Counted from the first letter of the stretch, positions 1 through 9,379 are shown. The stretch is 64,000 bases of DNA from Paenibacillus sp. FSL K6-3182 (GCF_037976325.1 NZ_CP150265.1:944001-1008000), one strand, 5' to 3'. Notes: generated by a model not told the origin, from the letters alone. Made by a program: numbers and translations.

Positions 1-1773
1 AGTGCGCTGCTTGGTACGCTGATAGGGTTGTCTGGCGGTTATGGTTTGATTCAATTTTTTTATAGCTTCTATGCTGCGGATTTGTCTCAAATGGCTGGAC
101 TCGTTGTGCCGATTACAGCTCATGTTTCAATCCTAACAGCAGCGGCTGTATTTGCTGCAACCTTGTTGTTCCTTCTTTTCATTTCTGGATTAACAGCTCG
201 CAAAGCAAGCAGATTCAATATTGTTGAAGCGCTGCGAGGGCCTTCAGCGGACGGCGGGACCCTGCGAGCGAAAGGGTGGAAACGAACGCGAAACCGCTGG
301 GTAATCGTCGCAGGTTTATCCGCTACTTGTGTTCATTTTATATTTGCATTTATCGATCCGCCTGAATTAACGAATGACAACATGCTTACCATTGTGCTTA
401 CTTGGATAGCATCCGTGTTTACAGTGTTATTTATCGCGCTTAATGTAGTGGGGAAAATGACTGTCCCGCTGCAAAAGCTGCTGCGGCTTATTGGTGTTCC
501 GCCGTTGTCCATACTGCTCGCTTTTAAATACCCGAATCAACATAAAGGACGAACGTACACAGCAGCGCTTTTATTTGCACTTGTTATGATGTTGATTGCA
601 TTTTTGGTTGGCATTACGCAGCTTATACAGGCTAGCGGGAATGTTGATCGCATAAATCAAACCGTCTTAGGTTTTGGTGGTTATGCTGTATACCAATCTG
701 AGCTGGAGAAGGATAAAATTGAAGCGGTTGCCGCTGCTGACCCGTTGATACAAGAGCATATGAAGGGGAAAGTTGTCGTCGAGCCTTATATGCTTAGTAT
801 GCAGGAGAACGGCATAGCTCAAGCTATTATACCCGTTACGAAGGAGCTCTTGCTTAATAACAACTTTGCATTAAATGCACGATCGCCAGCGTTCTCAAGC
901 GATGCTGAAGCATGGCAGGCTGTACTGAATGACCCTGCATATGTGATCCTGCCTGACTATTATAAAGAGAAGTTTCCTATGCCATTATTAAATCTCAAGG
1001 CAGGCGATAAGATTACGCTTCCTGTATATAAGAGCAAGCTCCGATCGAGAGAAGAAGCTTGGGTTCCGGCACAGAAACGAGATTTCATTATCGCTGGTTT
1101 TTTAAGTAACGACGCAGCTTCCGGGTTAATAGATTTCTATGGTACAACCTTGATGAACAAAAAAGTTGTAGATGAGCTGCGTACGCTTGGTCACAAATGG
1201 CCCAACCAAACCGATCTTGGCTTCGTTTTATTCCAATTTGATTATAAAGACATTAAGCTGGCTAAGGAGCTGGAGGAAAGATTTGCACTTGAAGGCGTAC
1301 TGGCCTTTCATGTACCTTATGTACAAAATACAGCGGAGCAATTGATTAATAAACAAATTGGCTATGGATTCATAGGTTTTACGGTTATATCCGCTCTTAT
1401 TGGCTTGCTAGGGCTTGCGATTATTTTGTATAGAGCCGTGCGCGAGCGGAGTAAACAGATCGGAATGATGCGCTGCATCGGCGTTCCCGGCAAGTCCATA
1501 TTTTGGATGCTGTTTATCGAAGGTTTTGTTATAAGCTTGATGGGTTTGTTGTCAGGCTTAGCGATAGGCCTTAGCGGGGTTCATATGTTTGTCGAGAGTG
1601 TGAAAGAGGATTTGAAAGGCGATAAGTCGGCCCTCCTGTATGAGTATCCATTCGATATTGTTTTTCCCATTATAGCTGGCTTGCTGTTGGCCTCTCTGCT
1701 CATTAATATTACGCCAGCAAGGGCAGCACTCAAGCTCAAAGCGGTTGATGTCCTCAAAATGAGCAGCGATTAA
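1..1773 (+). CDS. FtsX-family ABC transporter permease, 5' end outside window
   Basis: The reading frame is open from base 1, so the gene starts upstream of the window; a TTG at 28 is merely internal. The visible 590 residues hold several hydrophobic segments, a large extracytoplasmic domain (roughly residues 220-450) and a C-terminal FtsX-type permease domain. That domain has three membrane helices and the typical segment RAVRERSKQIGMMRCIGVPG, followed by a PARAALKLKAVDVL tail. This is the architecture of MacB/FtsX-like permeases that work with a separate ATPase in export of lipids, peptides or antibiotics; the partner is not in the window. The substrate cannot be told. It ends at a bidirectional hairpin shared with the convergent dps gene. 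Confidence 0.85.
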   Translation, partial: SALLGTLIGLSGGYGLIQFFYSFYAADLSQMAGLVVPITAHVSILTAAAVFAATLLFLLFISGLTARKASRFNIVEALRGPSADGGTLRAKGWKRTRNRWVIVAGLSATCVHFIFAFIDPPELTNDNMLTIVLTWIASVFTVLFIALNVVGKMTVPLQKLLRLIGVPPLSILLAFKYPNQHKGRTYTAALLFALVMMLIAFLVGITQLIQASGNVDRINQTVLGFGGYAVYQSELEKDKIEAVAAADPLIQEHMKGKVVVEPYMLSMQENGIAQAIIPVTKELLLNNNFALNARSPAFSSDAEAWQAVLNDPAYVILPDYYKEKFPMPLLNLKAGDKITLPVYKSKLRSREEAWVPAQKRDFIIAGFLSNDAASGLIDFYGTTLMNKKVVDELRTLGHKWPNQTDLGFVLFQFDYKDIKLAKELEERFALEGVLAFHVPYVQNTAEQLINKQIGYGFIGFTVISALIGLLGLAIILYRAVRERSKQIGMMRCIGVPGKSIFWMLFIEGFVISLMGLLSGLAIGLSGVHMFVESVKEDLKGDKSALLYEYPFDIVFPIIAGLLLASLLINITPARAALKLKAVDVLKMSSD

Positions 1774-1810
1774 AATGGATGTATCAGGCTAGAACACTAA
1801 GCAAATAAAG

Positions 1811-1847
1811 GAGCTTCGACAGTGAGTTTACTGCCGAAGCTCTTTTT
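1811..1847. terminator. Bidirectional rho-independent terminator
   Basis: GAGCTTCG at 1811 pairs with CGAAGCTC ending at 1842, with an inner CAGT/ACTG stem, followed by TTTTT on the plus strand and a short T-rich stretch on the minus strand. It lies between the convergent permease and dps genes. Confidence 0.8.
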
Positions 1848-1865
1848 GCATAGGACGAGCAACAA

Positions 1866-2312
1866 TTATTTGCCATTAAAAGCGGTAAGCATCCATACAT
1901 GCTTCTCAAGTGTCGTATGAATAGCAAGGAGCATGTCGGCTGTTGTTTCGTCGTCAGCCTTTTGTGCGGCCTCCATACCGTCTTTCAGTTCACCGATTAA
2001 GGTTGTAAAATCTTTAATCAATTGCTCAACCATTTGCGTCGCATCTTCTTTATTGGATGCTTCTTCAATGCTAGAAGTTTTCAAATAATCTTTCATGGTT
2101 GCGATAGGCGTACCCTTCACGGCAAGCAAGCGTTCAGCGATTTCATCGACATGAAGCGCAGCTTCTTCATAAAGCTCTTGGAATTTTGCATGCAAAGTGA
2201 AAAACTGGGAGCCCTTTACGTACCAGTGATAATTGTGAAGCTTGATGTAAAGTACGCTCCAGTTGGCGATTTGGCGATTCAAATGTTGTTGTACAGTTGT
2301 AGGTGTTGTCAT
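1866..2312 (-). CDS. dps: Dps-family ferritin-like DNA-protection protein
   Basis: The 148-residue protein matches the Dps/MrgA family in length and motifs. The ferroxidase-site segments are visible: NYHWYVKG near residue 30 and [27 protein letters not shown] after it. Dps proteins form dodecamers that oxidise and store iron and protect DNA under peroxide or starvation stress in the cytoplasm. An ATG nine bases upstream (2321) is possible, but the AAAGG ribosome site abuts it, whereas spacing to the ATG at 2312 is about eight bases, so 2312 is preferred. A near-perfect PerR box sits about 105 bases upstream, as in Bacillus mrgA, so peroxide-responsive repression is likely. Confidence 0.93.
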   Translation of the reverse strand: MTTPTTVQQHLNRQIANWSVLYIKLHNYHWYVKGSQFFTLHAKFQELYEEAALHVDEIAERLLAVKGTPIATMKDYLKTSSIEEASNKEDATQMVEQLIKDFTTLIGELKDGMEAAQKADDETTADMLLAIHTTLEKHVWMLTAFNGK

Positions 2313-2416
2313 AATGATCATCCTTTCTGATGGTAGTTTGCGCTATTTGCAGTCAGTGAATACAAAAATGGAAAGGTTGATTGCAAATTCTGAATTAAAT
2401 TAGACTAACTCCTTGT

Positions 2417-2431
2417 TTATAATTATTACAA
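2417..2431. promoter_or_regulatory. PerR-box-like operator upstream of dps
   Basis: TTATAATTATTACAA matches the Bacillus PerR consensus TTATAATNATTATAA with a single mismatch. It lies upstream of dps, a classic PerR target. The rest of the 2313-2572 gap is AT-rich with no clear gene. Confidence 0.7.
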
Positions 2432-2549
2432 ACTAGAAGATGTCTGTCAATATGTATACACCATTTTGTTAGAGTTGAAACATCTTATTGGCATTGAAGC
2501 TCATTTTTCTTTTTATTACGTAATGGAAGAGGCTATCTGGCGGGATAAA

Positions 2550-2563
2550 GTAGAGCGCTTACA
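2550..2563 (-). promoter_or_regulatory. Weak cre-like site
   Basis: Read on the minus strand this is TGTAAGCGCTCTAC, matching the first ten positions of the CcpA consensus TGWAARCGYTWNCW but failing at three of the last four. It lies just upstream of the -35 of the LacI-family gene. Confidence 0.3.
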
Positions 2564-2572
2564 AAATAATGA

Positions 2573-2602
2573 TTGACAGAAATATACAGGATAAAATATA
2601 GT
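2573..2602 (+). promoter_or_regulatory. Sigma-A-type promoter of the LacI-family gene
   Basis: TTGACA (2573-2578) and TATAGT (2597-2602) are separated by 18 bases. The first GAAACGTTTAAT operator lies about where transcription should begin. Confidence 0.6.
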
Positions 2603-2614
2603 ATGAATTATTAA

Positions 2615-2628
2615 ATGAAACGTTTAAT
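2615..2628. promoter_or_regulatory. LacI-type operator, copy 1
   Basis: ATGAAACGTTTAAT is centred on the AAACGTTT palindrome typical of LacI-family operators with a central CG. The same 14 bases recur at 2693-2706. The position just after the -10 box fits autorepression. Confidence 0.55.
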
Positions 2629-2692
2629 CAATTATTTATTAAATTCATATATCGCCTAATTTAAACTCTTTGTTCATAAGTGTTTGACGTAG

Positions 2693-2706
2693 ATGAAACG
2701 TTTAAT
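2693..2706. promoter_or_regulatory. LacI-type operator, copy 2
   Basis: ATGAAACGTTTAAT repeats the upstream site exactly, about 20 bases before the LacI-family start codon. Two copies 78 bases apart could permit looping by a dimer or tetramer of the regulator. Confidence 0.55.
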
Positions 2707-2726
2707 TATTGTAAAGGTGGTTCGTC

Positions 2727-3746
2727 ATGAGTCAGGAACGAATAACGATTAAAGATGTTGCTAAACGCGCAAAAGTATCGATTGCTACGGTATCCAACGT
2801 ACTGAATGGAACAGGCAGAGTAGCGCCTAACACGGTTCAGTCGGTTCAAGCAGCTATCGCTGAGATGAATTTCACGCCAAGCATGTCCGCCCGCAATTTA
2901 AAGGATAAGAAATCATCGCTAATAGCGGTCATTGTTCCTTTCTTGGAGAAAGGCAGACTGCATGACAATCCGTTTTATTGGCAGCTTGTTACGGGCATTG
3001 AAGAAGGGGCACGGAACGAGAAGCTGCATGTCCTTCTTGTTGGGGTAGAGCCGGATGAAACCTTTTCATTCGTTCGTGAGCGCCATTTGGATGGTTTGAT
3101 CATTATTGGCGTATTTGAGGGTTCACCGATATACGAGCGAATTTTAGAGTTGAATGTGCCTTGTGTGTTTATGGATAGCTATTTAAAAAACGATGAGCTG
3201 TACCAGGTTGGATTGGATGATGAGCTTGGGGGTTACATCGGAACAAAACATCTGTTATCACTTGGACACCAGAACATCGCATTATTGACCGGGACACTGC
3301 TCGAAGAAGGCGTTAATCATAGACGGTGGCTAGGCTATAAGAGAGCGCTGGAAGAAGCAGGGATGACCTACCAAAGCGACTATGTTTTCGAGGTTCCTAC
3401 CTCCTCCATTGGCGGTTATCGCACGGCATCTCAAATCGCTTCAAGAGGACAGGAGCTAACGGCTGTATTCGCTTTATCGGATGTTCTCGCTATTGGACTA
3501 ATTAAAGGCTTGCATGATCTCGGTATCGTTGTGCCGCGTGATGTATCCGTAATGGGCTTTGATGATAATCAAAACAGCCATTATATGGTGCCCGGCTTAA
3601 CGACCGTTCATCAGGATATTGTGCTCAAAGGACAGACGGCTGTGAAATTGCTGACTGCACAAATGGATAAGGATGCTGCTATCGATCGCAAGGTCGTAAT
3701 TGGAGTCGAGCTGACCATTAGGCAAAGCACAGCAGTAAAGAAATGA
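2727..3746 (+). CDS. LacI-family transcriptional regulator
   Basis: The 339-residue protein has an N-terminal LacI helix-turn-helix (ITIKDVAKRAKVSIATVSNV, residues about 6-25, with the hinge helix near 50-57). A periplasmic-binding-like sugar sensor domain runs to the end and carries the usual VMGFDDNQNSHYMVPGLTTVHQD segment. It starts at ATG 2727 after AAAGGTGG. The regulator sits directly upstream of the secreted CGTase-like enzyme (147 bases away), so starch/maltodextrin control is likely. Duplicated operators in its own promoter region suggest autoregulation. The true ligand is not evident from sequence. Confidence 0.9.
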   Translation: MSQERITIKDVAKRAKVSIATVSNVLNGTGRVAPNTVQSVQAAIAEMNFTPSMSARNLKDKKSSLIAVIVPFLEKGRLHDNPFYWQLVTGIEEGARNEKLHVLLVGVEPDETFSFVRERHLDGLIIIGVFEGSPIYERILELNVPCVFMDSYLKNDELYQVGLDDELGGYIGTKHLLSLGHQNIALLTGTLLEEGVNHRRWLGYKRALEEAGMTYQSDYVFEVPTSSIGGYRTASQIASRGQELTAVFALSDVLAIGLIKGLHDLGIVVPRDVSVMGFDDNQNSHYMVPGLTTVHQDIVLKGQTAVKLLTAQMDKDAAIDRKVVIGVELTIRQSTAVKK

Positions 3747-3893
3747 ACAGAAGCAGCGCGATAAGCAGCAATCTATGAAGGGGGTGATGCCAAACTTCTA
3801 GGAGCCTAGGTGAAATAATGCGTCTAAACGGAGGGTGTTTTTTTGAACTGGGCAATAAATCTGCATTTCAAAATAGTGGGGAGTGTTGAATGG

Positions 3894-6185
3894 ATGAAGG
3901 TTATAGGGAAAAGGTTGGCATTGTTCGTATTAGCAGCAGCACTTGTATTGCCGGCAATTAGTGTTAATCCAAGAGAAGCAGAGGCATTAACCGCATCGTC
4001 CGCGCTTAGTCCAGTTACGCCAAAGGATACGGTGTATCAAATTATTACGGATCGATTTTATGATGGCAACACAAGCAATAATATCCCTCCTGGCTCCTCC
4101 GCTGCTTTATTTGATGATGCGAATGGCGATGGCAAAGGGGATGGCAATGATTTAAAGCTTTATCAAGGCGGAGATTGGCAAGGGATTATCGACAAAATTC
4201 CTTATTTGAAAAATATGGGTGTAACAGCTGTATGGATATCCGCGCCTTACGAGAATAGAGATACTGTAATTGAGGATTATCAGCCTGGCGGCAGCATGAA
4301 TAAATGGACGAGCTTCCATGGATATCATGTTCGCAATTATTTTGCAACGAATCAGCATTTTGGGCTGATGAAGGACTTTGAGAATCTTCGTGATGCTCTC
4401 CATAATCAAGGAATGAAGCTGGTCATTGATTTTGTAACGAATCATACGAGCCGCTGGCAAAACCCGACTAACGGCAATTCTCCAGAAGACGGTAAGCTCT
4501 ATGAGCCGGATAAAGACGCAAGCGGCAATTATGCCTTTAATGCTGCTGGCAACCCTTACGATTACAACAACGATGGCAAAATAGAAAACCTAATCGCCGA
4601 CCCGAATAATGATGTAAACGGCTGGTTTCACGGATTAGGCGATCGCGCAGGCGACAATTCTCGTTATGGCTTCCGTCATAAGGAACTCGGCTCGCTTGCA
4701 GATTTCTCGCAAGAGAATGCCAATGTCGTTGCGCATTTGGAGAAGGCAGCGACGTTCTGGAAATCAAAGGGGGTTGATGGCTTCCGCCATGATGCGACGC
4801 TGCATATGAACCCTGCCTTCACGAAAGGCTTGAAGGATGCCATTGACTCCGCTGCAGGCGGCCCGCTCACTCATTTTGGTGAATTTTTTATCAGCAGGCC
4901 TGACCCAAAATATGATGAATTCCGTACCTTCCCTGACCGTACGGGCGTGAATAATCTTGATTTTGAATTTTATCGTTCAGCAACAAATGCTTTCGGCAAC
5001 TTCTCCGAGACGATGTCTACTTTCGGTAATATGCTGACACAAACGAGCGCCGATTATTCCTATGAGAATCAAGCGGTAACATTCCTCGACAACCACGACG
5101 TTACACGGTTCCGTTATATTCAATCGAACAATAAACCTTATCACGCTGCGCTCGCAACGCTTATGACATCACGTGGAACACCAAATATTTATTATGGTAC
5201 GGAGCAGTATATGTCCTCCGCGGACAGCAGCGATATTGCTGGTCGTTCCTTTATGCAGAAGGCGGCTGCTTTCGATGAGACGACAACTGCTTTCAAAGTG
5301 ATCAAGAATCTATCGGCCTTGCGTCAGTCCAACGAAGCGATCGCTTATGGTACAACTTCCATTCTGTACAGCACAGACAATGTTCTCGTTTATCAGCGTC
5401 AGTTCTACGACAAGCAAGTGATTGTCGCTGTAAATAGACAGCCAGATATTTCGTATACGGTTCCTGCAATTAATACAACGTTGCCTGTAGGAACTTACAC
5501 AGATGGATTGTCCGGCCTGCTAATGGGCGCGTCGAATACGGTTACGAGCGTATCAGGGCAAAATAAAATTTCCAGCTTCACGCTTTCAGGCGGCGAGGTT
5601 AACATTTTGGCGTACAATCCATCGCTTGGCACTACGGTTCCAAGAATCGGAGATGTTGTTTCTACTTCAGGACGCCCAGGCAATACCGTTTATATTTACG
5701 GAACGGGCTTAGGCGGCACGGCTACCGTTAAATTCGGTACGGTTGCTGCGACGATCGTATCTAACAATGATACGTTTATCGAAGCTGTCGTTCCAGCTGT
5801 AGCTGCCGGTTCACGCAGCATTACGGTTACGAAAGGAACAAATGTCAGCAATAGCTTTACTTACGAGGTACTGTCGGGTGATCAGGTGCAGGTCATCTTT
5901 AAGGTCAATGCCACAACGACAGTTGGACAAAATATTCATATCGTCGGCAGCATTCCTGAGCTCGGCAGCTGGGATGCAGCTAAATCGACGGAAGCGATGA
6001 TGAATCCGAACTATCCAGTATGGTTCCTGCCGGTAAGTGTGCCGAAAGGGACGACCTTCGAATTCAAGTTCATTAAGAAGGACAGTCTCGGCAATGTCAT
6101 CTGGGAGAGCGGAACGAACCGCTCGTTTACTTCTCCTGCGAGTTCGACAGGCACGTCTGATACTGCTGTCTACAATTGGTCTTGA
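3894..6185 (+). CDS. Secreted CGTase/maltogenic-amylase-like GH13 with IPT and CBM20 domains
   Basis: The 763-residue enzyme starts with a clear signal peptide (MKVIGKRLALFVLAAALVLP, cleavage near AEA). The GH13 barrel shows conserved regions DFVTNHTS, GFRHDATLHM (nucleophile D300), GEFF (acid E330) and FLDNHDVTRF (D402). An IPT/TIG domain (about 583-660) and a C-terminal CBM20 starch-binding domain (about 663-763) follow. This A/B-C-D-E order is that of cyclodextrin glucanotransferases and maltogenic amylases. The N-terminal DRFYDGN and YQGGDWQGI segments also resemble CGTase. The His preceding the nucleophile in region II is unusual, and region III lacks the EWFL form common in CGTases, so product specificity is uncertain. 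A TTG 51 bases upstream is in frame, but ATG 3894 gives a proper signal peptide and has GGGGAG upstream. Confidence 0.88.
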   Translation: MKVIGKRLALFVLAAALVLPAISVNPREAEALTASSALSPVTPKDTVYQIITDRFYDGNTSNNIPPGSSAALFDDANGDGKGDGNDLKLYQGGDWQGIIDKIPYLKNMGVTAVWISAPYENRDTVIEDYQPGGSMNKWTSFHGYHVRNYFATNQHFGLMKDFENLRDALHNQGMKLVIDFVTNHTSRWQNPTNGNSPEDGKLYEPDKDASGNYAFNAAGNPYDYNNDGKIENLIADPNNDVNGWFHGLGDRAGDNSRYGFRHKELGSLADFSQENANVVAHLEKAATFWKSKGVDGFRHDATLHMNPAFTKGLKDAIDSAAGGPLTHFGEFFISRPDPKYDEFRTFPDRTGVNNLDFEFYRSATNAFGNFSETMSTFGNMLTQTSADYSYENQAVTFLDNHDVTRFRYIQSNNKPYHAALATLMTSRGTPNIYYGTEQYMSSADSSDIAGRSFMQKAAAFDETTTAFKVIKNLSALRQSNEAIAYGTTSILYSTDNVLVYQRQFYDKQVIVAVNRQPDISYTVPAINTTLPVGTYTDGLSGLLMGASNTVTSVSGQNKISSFTLSGGEVNILAYNPSLGTTVPRIGDVVSTSGRPGNTVYIYGTGLGGTATVKFGTVAATIVSNNDTFIEAVVPAVAAGSRSITVTKGTNVSNSFTYEVLSGDQVQVIFKVNATTTVGQNIHIVGSIPELGSWDAAKSTEAMMNPNYPVWFLPVSVPKGTTFEFKFIKKDSLGNVIWESGTNRSFTSPASSTGTSDTAVYNWS

Positions 6186-6221
6186 TGTAAATCAGCAGCG
6201 CGGAATTCAAGCATAAAAAAA

Positions 6222-6246
6222 CCCGACGGTTCAAGCAACCGTCGGG
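6222..6246. terminator. Bidirectional terminator
   Basis: CCCGACGGTT pairs perfectly with AACCGTCGGG around a CAAGC loop. An A7 run precedes it, giving a T-run on the minus strand, and ATTTC follows. It separates the convergent amylase and GH15 genes. Confidence 0.85.
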
Positions 6247-6299
6247 ATTTCATTTATTTGTGATTTTTTAAAATCGGATAGAGCAGGTTTTACTTTGTT

Positions 6300-8243
6300 T
6301 TACTTTGCTTCCGCTTCCGCAAGCATGAAAATCGTCAATATAAACATGGCATGCGACCAAGTAAGCGGGACAACCCAAGCGGTTTCGCCGGTGTTTTTGT
6401 CTACTTGCTCTGGCAGGAGGCCGGTCTCCGTACGATGGTCCATCGCCCACTTCAGCAATTGCTTCGCTTCATCAATGCTGCCGGTTTGAATGCGATAGTG
6501 AGCAAGCCATAGTGTAGTGAGAATCCATGGGTTACCGCCAATATAAATATCGTCCTCATAGCGCTTAATTCCGCCGACGCCCGGTACAGTCAATGCAGCT
6601 TCAACTGCATCAGCAGTGCGGCGCATGGATTCATCATCTGCCGCTACCGCTCCAAACGGTACAGCGATGCCAAGCAGGCTGATATCAATTACAGCATCAT
6701 GATCGAGAACATGCTTCTTGTAGCCTTTATTGCTTTCAGTCACATAACCAGTTGAGCCAGCTGCCAAGGCTTGCTCGTATTTGCCTGCGTTTACCGTTAG
6801 GTCAACTCCGCGGTAGAATCGGCCGCCTTCCTCGTTCCAGCATAGCTCTTTGATCGCTGCTGAAATCCGCTCCGCAGCAGCAGTCCATTCAGCTGCAAGC
6901 TCAGGTTTGCCTGCTAGCTCGGCAAAGCTCGCTGCTGCCGTCAACCCGCCGTATACAGCGGCTGAGGAGTACGTATGCGACGCTTCACGCTCTTCCCACA
7001 GGTCGATGCTAGGCTTCGGCAAGCCGCTCTCTGCATCGAGGAAGCTCATCAAGAAGGATGCGCCTTTCTCTACAGCAGGCCATACCTGCTTAGCGAAGTC
7101 AGAGTCCTTTTTCTCCAAATAATGCTGCCACATTCCCCAAAGAATCGACGAGCCTTCATCAATTTGCAAACCCCATGACGGTGCTAAGCTGCCATCATGA
7201 TAATGCCGCTGCTGCCATGAACCATCTGGTGATTGGGCAGAAAGCGTCCATGCATAGAAGCTGTCGGAGAGAGCGCCAAGACCTGCTTTATCAAGCGCAG
7301 TCGTAATGAATGCGGCATCCCGGCCCCAGCAGTAGGAATAACCCCCGCAGCGCGTGAAATTTTCATCGAATTCTGGAGCAGCGATAATACTGCCCGTTTG
7401 CTCATCGGACATGAGCTTGAACATCAGCAGGGAACGGTCATATAGATCTGATATTTCGTTGTCATCAATCGGACAAGGGGCAGCGGCAGCCAAAAATTCA
7501 TGCCAGTAGGTCGTCGTTTCTTGGACCCATTCTGCGCTTGTTTTGCTTTTTGCAGTACGCATTTGTAGCAGTACGCTTTCTTCATCATGGCCGGCTGTTA
7601 TATAAACGGGAATCGTTACGGATGCGCCTGCTGCAAGCTCATTGATACGCCAGTTCAACGCACCATCTGGCTTCATATCAATGTTATTGCCGTTTAACTC
7701 ACCATGCTGAACGTTATCCCAGTTGATTCCTGATTGATAACCTGTGCATACGTTTGCACTTGAAAGCGCAAAATAATACTTATGGCGGAAATGAACCAAG
7801 GAGTCTTCAGCGGCATTAAACATAGTTGTGTTATATAGATTATTCTCGCTTACGAGAAATGAAGAGTGAACGATAAACGAGAAGGAAGCAGCTTGATCGC
7901 TGACGTTTGTGAACGTGTATTCACGAACGATAATATCTTGGCCGGGAACAGCAAAATGTAAGCTGTCCACTTGAACGGGCTGTTGGTCAGTACGAGCATT
8001 CACTTGCAAAATGTTTGTTTTTGCAACATATGCCGTCTCATGAGTGAAGCCGTTCGTTTCTTCATCAAACCAGGAAACAGGGGATTGCGCCCACTGAATT
8101 CCTGTGCGGATAGCGTCTACATGCTGCGGCAAATCAATGTTCGGCCACCACAGGCGATACATTTTGCCTGTGCGGCCAAGCGATGCGAGAAACTTGGAAT
8201 TGCCGATAATGGCATCCACTAAAAATGGTTTTTTATTTGACAT
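6300..8243 (-). CDS. GH15 glucoamylase-type glycosidase, cytoplasmic
   Basis: The 647-residue protein has no signal peptide. It shows the bacterial GH15 arrangement: an N-terminal beta-sandwich (to about residue 250) and an alpha/alpha barrel with WGRDAAFITTALDKAG, the general-acid segment QIDEGSS (E363) and the general-base segment LLPEQVDK (E612), followed by the family-typical WVVPLTWSHAMFIL. It should release glucose from imported malto-oligosaccharides; trehalase or glucodextranase activity is also known in the family and cannot be excluded. The ATG is eight bases after AGGAG. The start lies 4 bases beyond the stop of the upstream malR-like gene, so the two are co-transcribed. Confidence 0.88.
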   Translation of the reverse strand: MSNKKPFLVDAIIGNSKFLASLGRTGKMYRLWWPNIDLPQHVDAIRTGIQWAQSPVSWFDEETNGFTHETAYVAKTNILQVNARTDQQPVQVDSLHFAVPGQDIIVREYTFTNVSDQAASFSFIVHSSFLVSENNLYNTTMFNAAEDSLVHFRHKYYFALSSANVCTGYQSGINWDNVQHGELNGNNIDMKPDGALNWRINELAAGASVTIPVYITAGHDEESVLLQMRTAKSKTSAEWVQETTTYWHEFLAAAAPCPIDDNEISDLYDRSLLMFKLMSDEQTGSIIAAPEFDENFTRCGGYSYCWGRDAAFITTALDKAGLGALSDSFYAWTLSAQSPDGSWQQRHYHDGSLAPSWGLQIDEGSSILWGMWQHYLEKKDSDFAKQVWPAVEKGASFLMSFLDAESGLPKPSIDLWEEREASHTYSSAAVYGGLTAAASFAELAGKPELAAEWTAAAERISAAIKELCWNEEGGRFYRGVDLTVNAGKYEQALAAGSTGYVTESNKGYKKHVLDHDAVIDISLLGIAVPFGAVAADDESMRRTADAVEAALTVPGVGGIKRYEDDIYIGGNPWILTTLWLAHYRIQTGSIDEAKQLLKWAMDHRTETGLLPEQVDKNTGETAWVVPLTWSHAMFILTIFMLAEAEAK

Positions 8244-8247
8244 GCTG

Positions 8248-9276
8248 TCAACTCCTCTTGGATACGGTTTGAATCGATGATTCGCGAACGATCAGCCTAT
8301 GCGGAATAATCATTCTGTTCTGGTGTATGCTTTCTTCTTGTATAAGACGAATCAACATTTGTGATGCGGTATAGCCGAGCTGATAGGTTCCGATATCTAT
8401 CGAGCTGATCGGCGGTGTTGCAAGTTCGGACAATGCAATGTTATTGAAACTTACGATGCTAAGATCATCAGGCACCTTGTACCCAAGCTCTGTCAGGCCG
8501 CGCAATACGCCGAATCCGACCACATCATCGATGACAACAAGGCCGCTAGGTCTTTCGGGCAGGCTCATCATAAATGACATGGCACGATAGCCGCTTTGCT
8601 GAAGAAACTCGCCTTCAACGATCCATTCGGATCGAACAGGCAAACCGGCTTCGGACATGGCTCTGCGGTAGCCTTCCATCCGGTCATGTGCAACGGTTAA
8701 TGATGGTGGACCGCTAACAAAACCGATTCTTTCATGGCCTTGGACAATGAGATGCTGCGTCGCATCATAAGCTGCTTGCTCATTGTTATTATCGACTGAT
8801 AATATATTAGGCCGATTTTCTGTGCGGCCTATTAATACTGTAGGAAACTTATGTTTGTCCAATAGGTCGATTAAAGGGTCATTTACCCGAGAGGATAACA
8901 AGATAACGCCGTCAACTCGTCTACCGAATACAAGACGTGATACGGTTTCCGTCTCGTCGCTTGGCGACGTCGCTGCGGTAAGCAGCATATCGTATCCCGC
9001 TCTTGTCGATTGCGTCAGTATTCCGCGAAGCAATTCACCGAAGAAAAAGTCTTGAAACAGCTCTTCAGCTGGTCGAGGCAGCATAATGGCTAAGGTTTGT
9101 GTTGTTTTTGATACCAGACTCTTCGCCATCACGTTAGGATGATAGCCCATTTCTTCCATATACCGTTTGACCTTCTGAGAGGTTGCCTTGCTAATTCTAG
9201 GATGATTAGAGACGACTCTTGATACAGTGGAAGGAGATACCCCTGCAGCTTTTGCAATATCTTTAATGGTTACCAT
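8248..9276 (-). CDS. malR: LacI-family regulator of the maltodextrin genes (MalR-like)
   Basis: The 342-residue regulator has a LacI helix-turn-helix (VTIKDIAKAAGVSPSTVSRV, residues 2-21) and a sugar-binding core. An in-frame GTG at 9294 exists, but ATG 9276 gives the canonical LacI N-terminus and follows GGTGGGGG by 11 bases. It is divergent from malEFG and co-transcribed with the GH15 gene. CAAACGTTTG-type palindromes, the form bound by Gram-positive MalR proteins, occur several times in the shared intergenic region. Control of malEFG, amylase lipoprotein and GH15 by maltose or maltodextrin is the likely role. Confidence 0.85.
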   Translation of the reverse strand: MVTIKDIAKAAGVSPSTVSRVVSNHPRISKATSQKVKRYMEEMGYHPNVMAKSLVSKTTQTLAIMLPRPAEELFQDFFFGELLRGILTQSTRAGYDMLLTAATSPSDETETVSRLVFGRRVDGVILLSSRVNDPLIDLLDKHKFPTVLIGRTENRPNILSVDNNNEQAAYDATQHLIVQGHERIGFVSGPPSLTVAHDRMEGYRRAMSEAGLPVRSEWIVEGEFLQQSGYRAMSFMMSLPERPSGLVVIDDVVGFGVLRGLTELGYKVPDDLSIVSFNNIALSELATPPISSIDIGTYQLGYTASQMLIRLIQEESIHQNRMIIPHRLIVRESSIQTVSKRS

Positions 9277-9298
9277 ATTAAGTTGAACCCCCACCCGC

Positions 9299-9308
9299 GC
9301 AAACGTGC
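9299..9308. promoter_or_regulatory. MalR-type operator near malR start
   Basis: GCAAACGTGC resembles the MalR operator half-palindromes with central ACGT. It lies about 25 bases upstream of malR, where it could act in autoregulation. Confidence 0.4.
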
Positions 9309-9365
9309 TTGCTTTATATGCTTCATCCTAATGCAACTGTTGCCTAAAAGTAAATATATATCTAA

Positions 9366-9379
9366 AGTAAGCGTTTCAC
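9366..9379 (+). promoter_or_regulatory. cre-like site
   Basis: AGTAAGCGTTTCAC matches the CcpA cre consensus TGWAARCGYTWNCW at 11 of 14 positions, in the malR/malE divergent region. Confidence 0.4.
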
